Below, one piece after another: positions 1 to 11,050 of a stretch of DNA of 64,000 nucleotides. Origin of the DNA: Stratiolaelaps scimitus (lineage: Eukaryota; Arthropoda; Arachnida; Mesostigmata; Laelapidae); assembly GCA_019614645.1 (NCBI GenBank), contig JABWDB010000008.1, forward strand, positions 5,208,001 to 5,272,000, in the 5' to 3' direction. Numbering within the stretch: position 1 is the stretch's first letter; each line of letters begins with the position of its first letter. Position numbers and translations under genes: made by a program. The notes below the pieces were generated by a model. It saw nothing but the letters and a program-made list of their open reading frames with translations, was not told the origin of the DNA and searched no databases.

Positions 1-104
1 CAGATATACCTATGTAAAACCACTTGGCAAACAACCACCTAGCCAGACGCGGGCTCACCTGCCGTCTGCAATTCAGTCTATTACCAAGGGGTTTGCAGCG
101 TCAC

Positions 105-154
105 CTCCCATCCACTAAAGAGCAAGGTCGTCCCTATCCGATAGTATGATCCGG
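105..154 (-). CDS. Last visible exon of the 14-exon minus-strand gene
   Basis: A 50-nt open segment on the minus strand starts after a good 3' splice site (TTGATTAGACTCAGCCATTGCAG) and ends at a GAG/GTGACG donor. Read in the phase left by the preceding exon at 1155-1381, it encodes GSYYRIGTTLLFSGWE without a stop. The phase fits (one base carried in, none carried out). A second strong donor (CAG/GTGAGC) lies near position 62, so the exon structure at this edge is uncertain. The rest of the gene lies beyond position 1. Function is not recognisable from 17 residues. Confidence 0.35.
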
Positions 155-1154
155 CTGCAATGGCTGAGTCTAATCAACATAAAAGTACAACTCTCCCACA
201 GAATAGATACTATGTAACGCAATCACCCACGCAATTCGACAGCATTCCATCTCTGCCAGTATTCATAAGTGGTCATTGGGAACGAAGATGCTTTGATTTT
301 ATCGTTTGGTTTACGCTCATTAGCATGGCACTCCCAGTGGACAGATATCGTGGCTTTTGTAGAAACGTACAAGCGTTACTGTCAGGCATAAATAAAGTGA
401 TGTGCCTCTTCGAAAGGACACATCCCTTAACGTAATTTCCCTCTAGAAGTCTACACGCACAAGAAACATTCAGTTAGCACCCCTCCCTACGCCTTCTCCT
501 GCTACGGTGGTGTGCAGTGATGCGCAGCAGATACAATGTTCGCTCTCATCCTTCAATCAAATAACGTTCCCGGCCGGAACTCTGGCAAGACTAATGCCTG
601 AAAAAGTTTGGCTGGAAGGACCTCGTGAGAAAATATTTACATAAACAATAGTGTGGGAAAAATCACACATCAGTGACGTGACTTCGGCCACGTCACGCAC
701 TCAAGTAATTATATATGTATATATATAAACTCGTACCAGCCATATATATATATACCACCATGGTAGCGAAATCGGGCAAGAATGTGTCGGGCAGCCTGCT
801 GACCGTGTGATCTCACAATAAAGGGAGGCAGTAACTAGCCATTACCTCTACTCGAATGCCTCCCCTAAGTTTGGCTTCGTAGCTTCGCTTGTCGTTACAG
901 GGTCCTTTAGGACGCAAATACCTCGTTTCAAGTGCGGTCAGCTACCTTCCTGATACTGGACCCTGACAATGGACTTCCCTGTTACCCCACCAAGACTTGC
1001 CAATTTATAAGGGAAATACGGTACCCCAATGTATGCTATAAATCAATGGCTATATTAGTTACACCTGTACAATAGCAGTTATTATAAGACGTCCTACAAT
1101 TCAATGTACACATTCATCAGTTTTTAGAATCGAAGGCACTGTTAACAAACTCAC

Positions 1155-1381
1155 CGGTGAGTCGGTTGAGTAGAACTTTGGGAGCTCGGGGAGATTCGTT
1201 ATCTTCAGGACTTCCGAAGGGCAGCACGACCACGTTCCACTCGAAACCGCCGAAGGATAGAAATGGCGATTCTATTCTGTGAACAGCGCATATGACATGA
1301 TATACAGCAAGACGTTCGTTAGCTTGAATGTAGGGTTCAATTGGCTCAATAGCTGACCATTGTATAGTCAACTTTCTCGGG
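1155..1381 (-). CDS. Exon of minus-strand gene, possible MATH/TRAF-like beta-sandwich segment
   Basis: The minus strand is open here for about 75 codons and ends at a consensus donor (CACCG/GTGAGT). The peptide includes ERLAVYHVICAVHRIESPFL, then SFGGFEWNVVVLPFGS, then NRLT. The spacing of SPF, GG, W and a following P-G turn resembles the N-terminal half of MATH (TRAF-homology) domains, but that is by eye only. The upstream boundary is weak: the chosen AG (after GTTAG) has no good pyrimidine tract and lies next to a repeated sequence also found at 56.5 kb. With that start the phase agrees with the exon at 2402-2496. Confidence 0.45.
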
Positions 1382-2401
1382 CTAACTCTCAGCCAACGTC
1401 CACGGTACCGCCTTCGCATTGCTTCGTAAAACGGACCCCCCTAAATGTAAACACCTATGTATACTATCGCAGCAGAGACGGAAACGCTAAAGGGGACCCG
1501 GTTAAATAGTTTACACAATAGAGACATCTGATTATATTACGCGTAGTACGGCAACGCTTGCGATTTTTCTCTGGGACCAAAGAGAGAGCTGGAAAATATG
1601 AGTCATCACAGGCTATCGTGGACAGCTAAATACGTATTGTCAAAGGCTAGGTAGCATAACGTGCTGGCGCGTGCCTGATCGAACCTATTTATATAAATTA
1701 TCTAAATCCAATTATATAGAAACACAATTCGAGAAACATTGAGCAAAGGAAGCACTGCTGTATGAAGCGATGCTCGTTTCCATAAAGGCAGAAAAGTTCG
1801 CAATCATTAGTTGTTTGCTTTATTTGAATCTATTGAATCTAAAGCTATCCTGGTATATTCGCACGTGAACATACTTAATTGCCATGTGGCAAATACGTCA
1901 GTGAAGTTTTCAGCCATCCTCAAGCTTGTGTCTGAATTTGGTAAACCGCAATAAGTCTATTATATCTCAATGTATTTTTCAACAACTGGATGACCTCCAT
2001 GATGTAGAGGTCCCTACTCAACTGTATACGCTCCCAACATAGGCGCTGCTTGGAATAAGCACGCATGATGTACGTTGAATTAACTCAAGTCAACTATGCC
2101 AACTGAACCTGCCCTGTCAGGTCAACACATTTGTGTGTTGAACACGACTATCTATGTAGGTATCGTTGGATGAAATGTATTGTGGGCGATATCGAAATAA
2201 TGTGAAAGTTAATCTATATCGTGCAATTAATTTGCTAGCACCAAACGTGCAGGGCAAACACGTAGTCTAATATCATCTTCCGCCATTTTCCGGCTTGAAG
2301 GCGTGCAAATCTATCAGTTAGTATTGGAAATCCGTCTCTGTTACAGTCCCGAGTTTGTGCCCGTTGTACACCCGACAGAGATGTGGATATCACACACTCA
2401 C

Positions 2402-2496
2402 TTGACGATGTGTTGTTGCTGCAGAGCGGTTGAATATCGTCGACCTTCGTCGTGGCCTCCCACACCGAGTGGGTTGCCCATGTAGTGAGGTGGAAT
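2402..2496 (-). CDS. Exon of minus-strand gene
   Basis: This 95-nt segment is flanked by a pyrimidine-rich acceptor (TTTGATCTCCGATTCGTGGGCAG is the tract plus AG) and a strong donor (GTCAA/GTGAGT). All three frames are open. The frame set by the preceding exon (phase 0) gives IPPHYMGNPLGVGGHDEGRR followed by YSTALQQQHIVK, which looks like a linker. It leaves two bases for the next exon. The splice sites are good; the frame rests on phase continuity. Confidence 0.45.
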
Positions 2497-4876
2497 CTGC
2501 CCACGAATCGGAGATCAAAGAAAAAGCAAACAAGTATGGACAATATTGTGAACATTGGAAATTTACGAGAACTTGAAAAAAGCCGAAATCCAGTAGCTTT
2601 AAAATATCGTATAACATAATTGCGTTGTGGGAAATCCAATTACGGCCCCGTTTAAGAAGAAAAATGTTGATATTAATTAACATTATAATGTCGTAACGGC
2701 GTACAGACATTCTGTGTGAGGGGGCGAGAATATGCCAAACCCCAATGCTAAAATGAATTGAAGGTATTCTTCATTTTCCATAGTAAAGGTCTGAGCAGCG
2801 TTTCGAAATCAACCTGAATGTAACTCATACCACATGCACGATTCGATTGCACGTGAGTTGTACACAGGTTTAAAATAAACTACCTATGGTCATTAACATG
2901 TTTTCAGAACCATAGTCCACACGCACACACACACTTGGTTCCGTCGGTAATAGAAAAATGTTGAGAACAGTCTACGCTGGATGAGTCACTAGGCGAGTGC
3001 TGTACTCAATCTTAGGTTTGTGCGTCACATTATATGTAAACTTGCTGGCACTACCATATATATGACAGCGACCTTGGATTCAGGATTGGCCTTGGCACGC
3101 TTTCAAGGATCCCTTTTTTCGCGCCTATACTCACTCATACAAACAGTCCTTGCTGATGTTGTAACTGGCCGTCTCTACGTTGGTTGTTTACGACAGAAGT
3201 CACTCAGATCGAAACAGATAGAAAAGGGCTCACTCACATATACGATAAGAGGGCTCATACTATAGGGTTACCCTGTTACAACTGTTCAAACGCCATAAAG
3301 TCTATGTATCTGCATATATACATGTATAAGATTTTCCCCTTTTTCTTGTCAAGGTCGGAGCTAGAGTCGAGCAACACATACGCGCTCACTTCCATAGGCC
3401 TCCTGTCATTGACCCCAGCGAGCATCGTCCCTTCTCTGATCTATACTCGTAATGGCGACGAATGGCCAGCTTGCCAGTCGAGACTTCGAGCTTTTGAGCG
3501 CGTCGAAATCCCACCGAAATGGACTGGAGTCCCTTGAAACGAAAGGCAGCCTCGGGAGGAGGGCATTTGGAATCTCCCCATCTCTCCGCGTGCCAGCAAT
3601 GACACGTACTCCTGACGTTCAGTTCACGGCTCGCGGTCACGTTCGGCTGACTTGAAAGCCATCAGAGTTTCGCTCATTCATAGATTCGGATAGAGGCAGT
3701 CGGTCGAGGTCCTTTCGTGTAAAAGGATCCGCGAGAATGAGGATATCCGTAAGAAAAAGTCAAGGAGACAGGGGCTGAGAGGAATGAGCAGAAGGCGAGC
3801 AACAGAGAGAGAGCGAGAGAGTCGGTGGACACGGGGACATGCAAAAAAAAATACGGCGAAAACGTGAGAAATCAGACTTTGAAAAGCTCGTATGTAGGCG
3901 AGAGATCATGACCGAACGGGACGTTATGCACATGAAAGTGGTTTGTCAGAAAATTGTCTGGGAAACGGTTTCGCGCGGAACCCTTGACGAAAGCGGCCAA
4001 CAGTTGATTTCGAAGGCAAATAAGGCTACTTTGTGCTGTACCGTCGATTTGGTCGCTTGCTGACACCAACAGCTTTTCACTATTTTTCTCTATTTAGTTA
4101 TTGTGGCGATAGCAACACCTTCAGTCGTCGAGTATCAGTGGTCTAAGGGACTTTGACGAGAATATACGGAGTCGGTTGGATTTAATTTCTCTGTCTCTCT
4201 TCCACTCACTCTCGCTCACACCGAATTAAGCGCTTTGATTTGCATATCTCGAAATAATTCGCTAGAGGGAGGCTTTCCTAGGCTCGCCAGTTAGTTCTGA
4301 TGGGGTCGATGTGATGAATAATAATAGTCCGTCTTTTATATGAAGCGTAACGTCTCCCGAGAGACCTTGCTTCTGTACAAGCTAGTATAATATAACTATT
4401 GTCAAGCCGGTTTGGTGAGCGATTTACTGAGGGCAATCCACGAAACTTTCAAGCTGTTTCGGATCTGTTCATCTGCTGTTGTTGAGTAACACATTATATT
4501 ATTGTTAATTTGGTTAATACATGGTGCTGTCTCGATTCTGGAGTCAGGTGTATTTCAGGGACGTTTCACGCTCTAATTGTAGAAATTAAAGGGTAAATTT
4601 TGTTTTCCCATCATGGACAATAAGGCGGAGAAGCCTTCTGCCAAATTGTGACACACGCTGTTTTGTTAGCAACTCGTAAAACATGCTGATCCAGAAGGGC
4701 ACCGTGGTCGTACGGTGACCTTGTTCTCAATATTAGAGACCACCCACTAAACTTTCCGAACGCTAGGATAATATTTTGTCTAGGGCTACCTAAGTTAATT
4801 TTTCGGTCTGAGTCACGGTATTGTTTTGTACATTGCTTGATTGTGAGACGGACCCCTTACATAAATGTGTCAAGGT

Positions 4877-4889
4877 GGGCATCGAACCC
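4877..4889 (-). repeat. Possible tRNA-like B box, decayed SINE
   Basis: The minus strand contains GGGTTCGATGCCC, matching the RNA polymerase III B-box consensus GWTCRANNC. No convincing A box lies at the right distance, so this may be a decayed SINE or chance. Confidence 0.25.
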
Positions 4890-5023
4890 GTGCACCTCAC
4901 GCGTCAGAGAAATAAGATTTTTTTGCTATTGGTGTTACGTTTCAAGCTACCGCAATGCCAATGGATTTGGGGAACTCGAGGTTAGATGTCGCTGCCGGCT
5001 TTGTCTTTATATAATATATATAT

Positions 5024-5065
5024 ACTAGAGTTGGCCTTGCCCTACGGGCAGCGGCCAACTCTAGT
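5024..5065. repeat. Nested inverted repeat (hairpin)
   Basis: The arms ACTAGAGTTGGCC (5024-5036) and GGCCAACTCTAGT (5053-5065) are perfect 13-bp complements. Between them a second stem, TGCCC/GGGCA (5038-5042 and 5046-5050), closes a three-base loop. The whole 42-nt unit would fold into one strong hairpin with a small bulge. It lies in the intron just downstream of the exon at 5088-5166 (minus strand). Confidence 0.7.
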
Positions 5066-5087
5066 CTCGGTCAGCACTATATATTAC

Positions 5088-5166
5088 CTTTATGTCAGCA
5101 TCGAACATGGTGGACACGTTGGCCATGGACAGCTCGACGAGGAACTCGCCCGTTTCGTCGGCGAAC
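5088..5166 (-). CDS. Exon of minus-strand gene, C-terminal strands of a MATH/TRAF-like domain
   Basis: The minus strand shows an acceptor (TTTGTGTGTACCAG), 79 open bases and an AAG/GTAATA donor. The peptide is FADETGEFLVELSMANVSTM then FDADIK. It starts with the single base needed to complete the Arg codon split by the exon at 5551-5700, so the two join smoothly as LVELAERR-FADETGEF. A flexible D/G turn followed by alternating hydrophobics (FLVELSM) is typical of the last strands of MATH domains. This is one of the most convincing coding segments in the window. Downstream it joins the exon at 2402-2496 in phase 0. Confidence 0.6.
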
Positions 5167-5550
5167 CTGGTACACACAAATGTTACAAGGACTGATAAAT
5201 GAGTCTTCCTGGACAACACAAGCGAAGCCAAGCCCGGTCTCTTGAGTCTTCCACGGATTCTCAAACCTAGGGGTGAAACGCTCGCCAATTTGTCACCCAA
5301 GTTTGTTTTGCGTTTTTTTGCACTGGTTTGCACCAGTGTAATGGTCTACATCCGCGCGTTTGGTTCAGCTCTCCAGGAGCAAGCAAGCGAAGATCGCAAA
5401 TGATAAGACGCGGAATGGGATGAAGTTGGGCCACTTTGCCGAGGGTTTCACGGGATGTTCCTTATGATAGCCGTTAGCTAGCCATTTTCGTGTTCTATGG
5501 CTTAGATTATCAACACAGTTTAATAGCATAATAGGTCGAGAGGATCTCAC

Positions 5551-5700
5551 CTTCTCTCGGCCAGCTCCACCAGGGGCAACCATTTGGCAGCCCCGTGCGC
5601 AGGCGAGTCCACTGTGAACGGCGTCTGTTTTTCGGATAAACTTTCGTTGCGGGAAAAGTGCTCCCGATTGAGTAGTGTCAGCGTAAAGTCCACACAACAT
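5551..5700 (-). CDS. Exon of minus-strand gene, MATH/TRAF-like domain core
   Basis: 150 nt on the minus strand lie between a TTACAG acceptor and an AAG/GTGAGA donor. The phase-consistent frame reads CCVDFTLTLLNREHFSRNES, LSEKQTPFTVDSPAHGAAK and WLPLVELAER. The pattern of a strand with LTLLN, a basic and polar loop, then W followed by a hydrophobic L-E-L resembles the second half of MATH domains (xFtLtLlN...WGfxxFixLsdL), although the usual WG is WL here. A different frame opens with ATG (MLCGLYAD...), but it does not join its neighbours in phase and looks like a shadow. Confidence 0.6.
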
Positions 5701-5802
5701 CTGTAACGAATGCGAATACAAGATTTATAGTATTTAAATCGATGTTGTCAAAATATCCTCGTGAATATATTAATGACTTTGCTGATGTGCTCTTGTGGAG
5801 AC

Positions 5803-5821
5803 GTGTGTGTGTGTGTGTGTG
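5803..5821. repeat. (GT)n microsatellite
   Basis: About nine uninterrupted GT repeats. Non-coding. Confidence 0.9.
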
Positions 5822-7077
5822 TCAGTGTAACGATATGACAGGTTTTATCTTCACGGCTGATATTGTTATCAGCCCTGTTTCGCATTTAGATAAAGAGCAT
5901 CACATGCGAGGACCATTAGAATCGACCCTTTCTTTGTATCGTAAAGGCCTCTTTCACACCACTAGATCTGATAGATAGAGCATCTGTTCCTTACGGTGCT
6001 CGTCTGCGGCAAAAACACTAGTTGTGTGGACGATCTGGTATTCTTGAACACTGAATGTTGTTGACTCCCGCTGTTTTGAAACCGGATGACGTGTTCCTTG
6101 ATGCATTAGCCCCTCCCCTCCTGTGCATTAAAGGTCTCCATGTCCCTTTGGGCTTCGTAAGACCGACAAAACGTCTACATTTCTACCGCGACTACTTTGT
6201 CGTTGTGGCTGTAGGCGTTGCGCGCGACCGAAACTCTCGTCCCTGCACCTGCGATCTGTGATCATGCTGGATTCTATACCCTCCTGATCAAAGCCATTGT
6301 ACGCAATTCCTTACCACATTTATCCTTTGCGTTCTTTGCCTTATTCTCCCATGACCCAGATCGAAGAGTGGGATACGTAAGCCCGGCTCCGTCTGCGACA
6401 CCAGCTTGACTAGTTTATCGTATGAGGGTCATATGGAAGGAACACAGTTGTTGGACCCATAGAGCTGAAGTGGCGCCAGCAAGAAGTCCTGTGGCCGTGG
6501 CCGAACTGCAGCTAGGAAGTGGTAAAACAGCAGTAGCTATTTTGAAGGAAGTTGCTTTCCCCAGATCTTGTGCTTCTCTACAGAAGGGATGCAGACGTAT
6601 AGAACGCATCCGAAAGGTAGAGGAGAAAAGGCATTGAAACCAAGCGTTGTAGATGCTACGCTCTGTATACAACCGCATAAACTCAGAAGCACTGCCAAAC
6701 ACACGTCGACCTTTCGTGGCCGTAGTGAGGACCGAGAAGAGCAGAGAACCCACCTGCAGACACGATGCAATGTACAGCGAGTTGGCTAGATAGAGTTGGT
6801 CTGGGGAAAGGGGTCACCGGGGGAATTGCGGCGGAAAAGACGCACGTAATGGCTGCGGTTCGCTGCAGCCCTGAGTTCAAAACCACCGAAAACAACAGCC
6901 ACCGCCAAAGCAGAGCAGAGGAAAAGCTGCCTGAAACACCGCAGCTGTCACTGGCTCTTGTAACAGAGACCTCAAGGCACCGGGTTGCTTTATACCAGGA
7001 AGCGGGAGCACCTCACCTGCTGCTATGCGATCACAACTTCCCTGAACCTCAGGCCCCTCAGGTCCTGCATCTCCTGC

Positions 7078-7080
<3 letters not shown>

Positions 7081-7119
<39 letters not shown>
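7081..7119. repeat. (GA)n microsatellite
   Basis: A nearly pure GA tract of 39 bp with one early interruption (GAGAAAGAGA). Long open frames crossing it are repeat artefacts. Confidence 0.95.
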
Positions 7120-7121
<2 letters not shown>

Positions 7122-7756
7122 GCATGCAGACAGGATATTATCGTTGCCGAAATGGGTTCAGACATCGCAGGCAGGATACGGGCGAGGTTTACACTGCGAC
7201 AAAAGTACGCATGCGTTCTCCGCGCTCCAGCTGATCAGTGAAGTGATGGCCCCATGGAGATAAAAGAGCCTTACCGATTCAACGACGAGAGGCGAGTATC
7301 TGATATAGTCAAACATGTGTGGGTGCGTGTATAAGTGTGTGAATGAATGGACTGAAGAAGGGCTATGACAGACACATATACTATATGAATTGCGAATCAG
7401 CTTACCTCGAACCCTGCGCGGGATTCCGGATAACCAGGAATACCCCGAGAGTCTTTTCGGTTCGAACAAACGACAACGCCCACCGGTGATATCTGAAATA
7501 CAACAGCCAGCATTCAAGAGACCTATCATTCACCTATTCACTATATCTAACCGATATGTTGTTAACACTTTATTTTTGTATACTCTTTTTCTACGGTTAT
7601 TCTTCGCCTCACAACCTAATGATCTAGGAAATCAAATCAAGGCGGTATGCCTATCCATCAGTAGAATTACAGTCATCTCGAAATAATAAATATGTATATA
7701 TATATATATGCTTGACTTCACATGAAATTGGGGCCTCCGTGTCTTGTAACTCGTAC

Positions 7757-7835
7757 CCGTGGGCGAAGTCCTTCGTGACTGCGTCCCGGTGAATGTCTCT
7801 CGTTACCGTTCGCGTCACAATGAACGTGAAGATGC
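7757..7835 (-). CDS. Exon of minus-strand gene
   Basis: A strong acceptor (CTATCTCATTTTGCAG) on the minus strand precedes 79 bases reading IFTFIVTRTVTRDIHRDAVT then KDFAH. The donor that keeps phase with the next exon is GG/GTACGA, which is weaker than the acceptor. Using it, the join reads KDFAHG-CCVDFTL. The open frame continues past this donor, so the exact 3' end is uncertain. The two flanking glycine codons are split by the introns, which is phase-consistent on both sides. Confidence 0.5.
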
Positions 7836-8287
7836 CTGCAAAATGAGATAGATGAACACTGTAACAACAATTATCAGCCACTGCGAGACCCGAATATACA
7901 TGGGCTATGGGTCGATCGCGTTTCGCCTCCTATCGCGCAATTTATTTATGCAGTCTATCACCGTTTAATTAAATATTAATTATCGTTATACGAAAAGCAT
8001 ACGGGTACAGTGTACAGCAACGAGCAGACGTGGAGCCGAGACAGGTCGGAATGGAACCGGCGAACGGTTTAGGAGTATTTCTGTTTTATTGCTAGGACAT
8101 CCCAGGCGCATGAACCCTCCAATGCAAACTTGCCATGTACACGTATATGATACCGTGTCTAAATATAGATCTGTGTTTACTTTCTTGTCATTCGCACTCT
8201 GCATATTCCCCGCCGTCTATCGCTAACCCAAACAGCATGAAGGCGAGGGGCGAGCTCGAGATATGCTTCTGCAATTGTTTACCTCAC

Positions 8288-8384
8288 CCACTGAATTGAT
8301 ATCTACAAGATCGTTGAATTGATTTAACAACGTGCGAATGAACTGTAGAGTTGACGCGGCAACATTGTGCTGCTGACATTCGTG
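8288..8384 (-). CDS. Exon of minus-strand gene, helical segment
   Basis: 97 nt on the minus strand give HECQQHNVAASTLQFIRTLL then NQFNDLVDINSV. The composition is typical of a soluble helix, and the other frames are Cys/Ser-rich or stopped. Two overlapping donors exist: GTGG/GTGAGG, which gives correct phase into the exon at 7757-7835, and GAG/GTAAAC five bases later. The acceptor is TTCAAAG, with a poor pyrimidine tract. The intron separating it from the exon at 8440-8499 is only about 55 nt. Confidence 0.5.
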
Positions 8385-8439
8385 CTTTGAAGTGTCACGA
8401 TTTCACATGCGATACATTTCATCCTGTTCTACTACTTAC

Positions 8440-8499
8440 CAGTATTGGACCTATCGTTGAGTCTCGTGAATCGGTAGAGGAGTGCCATAACTTCGGTGA
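8440..8499 (-). CDS. Small exon of minus-strand gene
   Basis: 60 nt lie between CCGTCAG and an excellent donor (ACTG/GTAAGT). Two frames are open. The one compatible with both neighbours (phase 0 to 0) reads SPKLWHSSTDSRDSTIGPIL, a serine-rich linker. The alternative, TEVMALLYRFTRLNDRSNT, looks more like a folded helix and joins the upstream exon in its alternative frame, but it cannot join the downstream exon in frame. The exon is likely; its frame is less sure. Confidence 0.45.
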
Positions 8500-9452
8500 C
8501 TGACGGATTACTGTTCTCTTAGCTGAATTCCCTGAAGAAGATAATCCTGGAGGAGTTTGGTTTCCGCTAGTCCCTAATAATGGAGCCTGCTCGATGTATG
8601 ATAGTACGAAGTAACAATAGTCGTGCGAAATAGAGCGCTTTCTAAAGGGAATGTGTGATGATTGTAGTATCGTTCTGTCGATTGCAGAATTCTGATGAAA
8701 GATCTCTTGCCGTTATGTTTAGCTTGGCTCCGGAACTGCTTAACTGTTACGAGGTTTTCGCTTACGCCCTTCTGCTATCGAGGGCAAGCAAGCAATCGAT
8801 GTTGCTACTTCATTTATAGCATGTGTCCTTCGCTGCAGTTCGGTGAGGGCCCGATTCTGTCGATACACGTTGCTGTCTCTCCTAGGCCGAGGTTGGTTGC
8901 TGACCAGAATAGCCAGTGTAGCACCGGGGGTACATTCCGGCCGTTCCTCTACTGGGCGTTTGTCATTTCTAGCCACTGATCGCGTGCATAGTACATCGGA
9001 TGGCTGATGGCTAAACGGCTACGGTGTGCTGCTTTGGCGGGAGAGTGCGTGGAGCCTTGTAACTGCCCGGCAACAGGTCATGCCAGAGTAGAGTAGTGCT
9101 GAAGAAACGCTGCTGCCTTAGTATTATAAGACGAAGAAGAGGACGAAGAACATGTACAAGATGGCAATGTAGTAACGTTACTTGAGACTGAGATTCAACG
9201 ATAGGGTCCGGTCGCTCTGGCACCATACAGGTAGTAGTAGATCAATCGTTAAGAGCTCTACCCCGTTGTAGTTTCTTTCGTTGGTATCCTGCTCGGAGCA
9301 CCCGATGCCGCGAGTCCGTTCGAAGCTATGGTAATAATAGTGGTATATTAGCAGTCGCGGGCAGGTTTCCTCTTTGATGTATCCAGCAAAGATGAACGTT
9401 ACTAGCTGATTCAGTGCACAAGTTAGCCGGATGCTTTCGGCGTGCTCGATAC

Positions 9453-9516
9453 CTTTGCAGTTGGCAAGAAGGCTGAGCTGTTTCGAAGCTCGGTGAGCGC
9501 GTTTAACGCTAATCGC
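9453..9516 (-). CDS. Small exon of minus-strand gene
   Basis: 64 nt on the minus strand are bounded by a strong acceptor (TTTGTCATTGATTGCAG) and a good donor (GCAAAG/GTATCG). The phase-consistent frame is RLALNALTELRNSSAFLPTA plus K. One base is carried in from the exon at 10917-11050 (AG plus G gives Arg) and none is carried out. A second frame (AISVKRAHRASKQLSLLANC) is also open; phase continuity decides against it. Confidence 0.5.
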
Positions 9517-10916
9517 CTGCAATCAATGACAAAATGAATTACGTGTATGTTAATACGTATAGACTGTATGACTTTGGGAGGTTGGGGAGGCGGGAGCAAG
9601 AAGTGCGAACGAGAGGCGGCGATTCGGACCGGTGGTTGGCGATATTCAGAGTGTTCCAAACAGTTGGTCGGTGCTTTTAGTCTCGTTTACCATACGAATA
9701 TTGAATAAGATACGCAGTAGGGAAAACAATTAAGCGCGCTTATTGCTTTGTCTCGAAACAGCTTCTCATAAAAATTCAACATCGTCATTGTACGTTACAG
9801 AGTATGTGACTCGAACGTAGTAGTGTACCAAAAATAATGTCTATTACTCAAGTCAAGTTGGCTTATGATAGATTAAGTGAGAAGTCGACGAAACAGGATA
9901 TGTTTTCATCAGTAAATTCAATGTCGTCACGTTGAATACCGTTATTGCAGCGGTGGTCAGCTTTAGACTTCGGTGTAGAACATTCATAGAAATATTTGGC
10001 GCTACAACAAAACACCCTGAGCAATACAGGGTGCATCCAGACAGCATACGATAAACTATTAAGCAGTGGTAACCGATGACATGCGGATTCATCAACACGC
10101 AGTGTTACTCTATTCTTCAGATTCGTTGTGTGCATTAGGAGGATGCGTACTTTTACGTTCTCAGATCGCCCAACGAACACAAAAAAACAGGTGAAAATAC
10201 CCAACGGCGCCCTATCGTTGTTACGCTTGACCCATCTTTATACGTTTTAAGCCACCTCCTTTTCTTCATTTCTTTTCTGTGCTGCAAAAAGTGACATTAT
10301 TGAATAAACCATGACGGTGGACGATATGCGAACAGGACCTTCTACGTCCTATAGCATCTACATCATCTACGGTTTCTTGCCTTATTCGTTTGCATCCTAT
10401 GGATGTGGTGTGGGACCTGCCCCAAAGGAATGGACTGACGTCTACCTGCCTGCCTAGCTGTGAATGTTAGATTGTGCACTGCACCCCGGTGTGCATCGTA
10501 GCTCAAACGAAGCTTTTCGTATCACTCCAGCTCTCTCTCTCGCTCTCTGTGTTTCCCTCAGTCTCCTACTGAGGACCCTTCTCATATGCATACATAGATA
10601 TGATACAGAATCATAAGATTTCGCAAGTTCTCGCCACCATCACTGCCTGCGCTGCTACTGTCACCACCACTGCGCTGCCGAACCGAGTTTAGTACTGCGC
10701 AAATGCGAAGAGGTACTACTCGCAAGCAAGGTACGTTAGACAGAAATGACATAGCGGTAGAGCGCAGAGGAGCTAAGCTATGCTATCAAGCAATTCCCGG
10801 ATCCTTCCGAACGAACCCGACCGAGGGGGCGTAGAGGACTCTGGGAAGGCCGCAAAGGAAGAAGCACAGCTGTGACTCAAAAACACCTCTCTGTTCGCCA
10901 TGCATATCGCCTCCAC

Positions 10917-11050
10917 CTGCTAGAGGCGGATCTGCTACTCGTGAACTTGGGCAACAGCGCTTGCAGGGTAGTTGGCGCTCTCTTCGGAGCGACCCCAACC
11001 GAAGGTTCCTCTTTCTCGGTTTGGCGCGCGTTCGCAACGACTGCAGCATG
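10917..11050 (-). CDS. Exon of minus-strand gene, disordered Lys/Ser-rich segment
   Basis: The acceptor is one of the best in the window (GTATAGTTCTCTGTCTCTCGCAG, minus strand). 134 nt follow, encoding HAAVVANARQTEKEEPSVGV, APKRAPTTLQALLPKF and TSSRSASS, ending at CAG/GTGGAG, a middling donor. Phase runs 0 in, 2 out, and matches both neighbours. The plus strand here carries a 170-codon open frame (10872-11384), but it lacks splice support and crosses this exon antisense, so I treat it as a shadow of the GC-rich sequence. Confidence 0.5.

Noticed and set aside
6765..7241. 158-codon open frame on the plus strand
   Set aside because: It runs through the (GA)n microsatellite, giving an artificial Arg-Glu repeat.
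9853..10204. Overlapping minus-strand frames of 81 and 113 codons
   Set aside because: They share the same DNA, lack splice sites, and show no recognisable motif.
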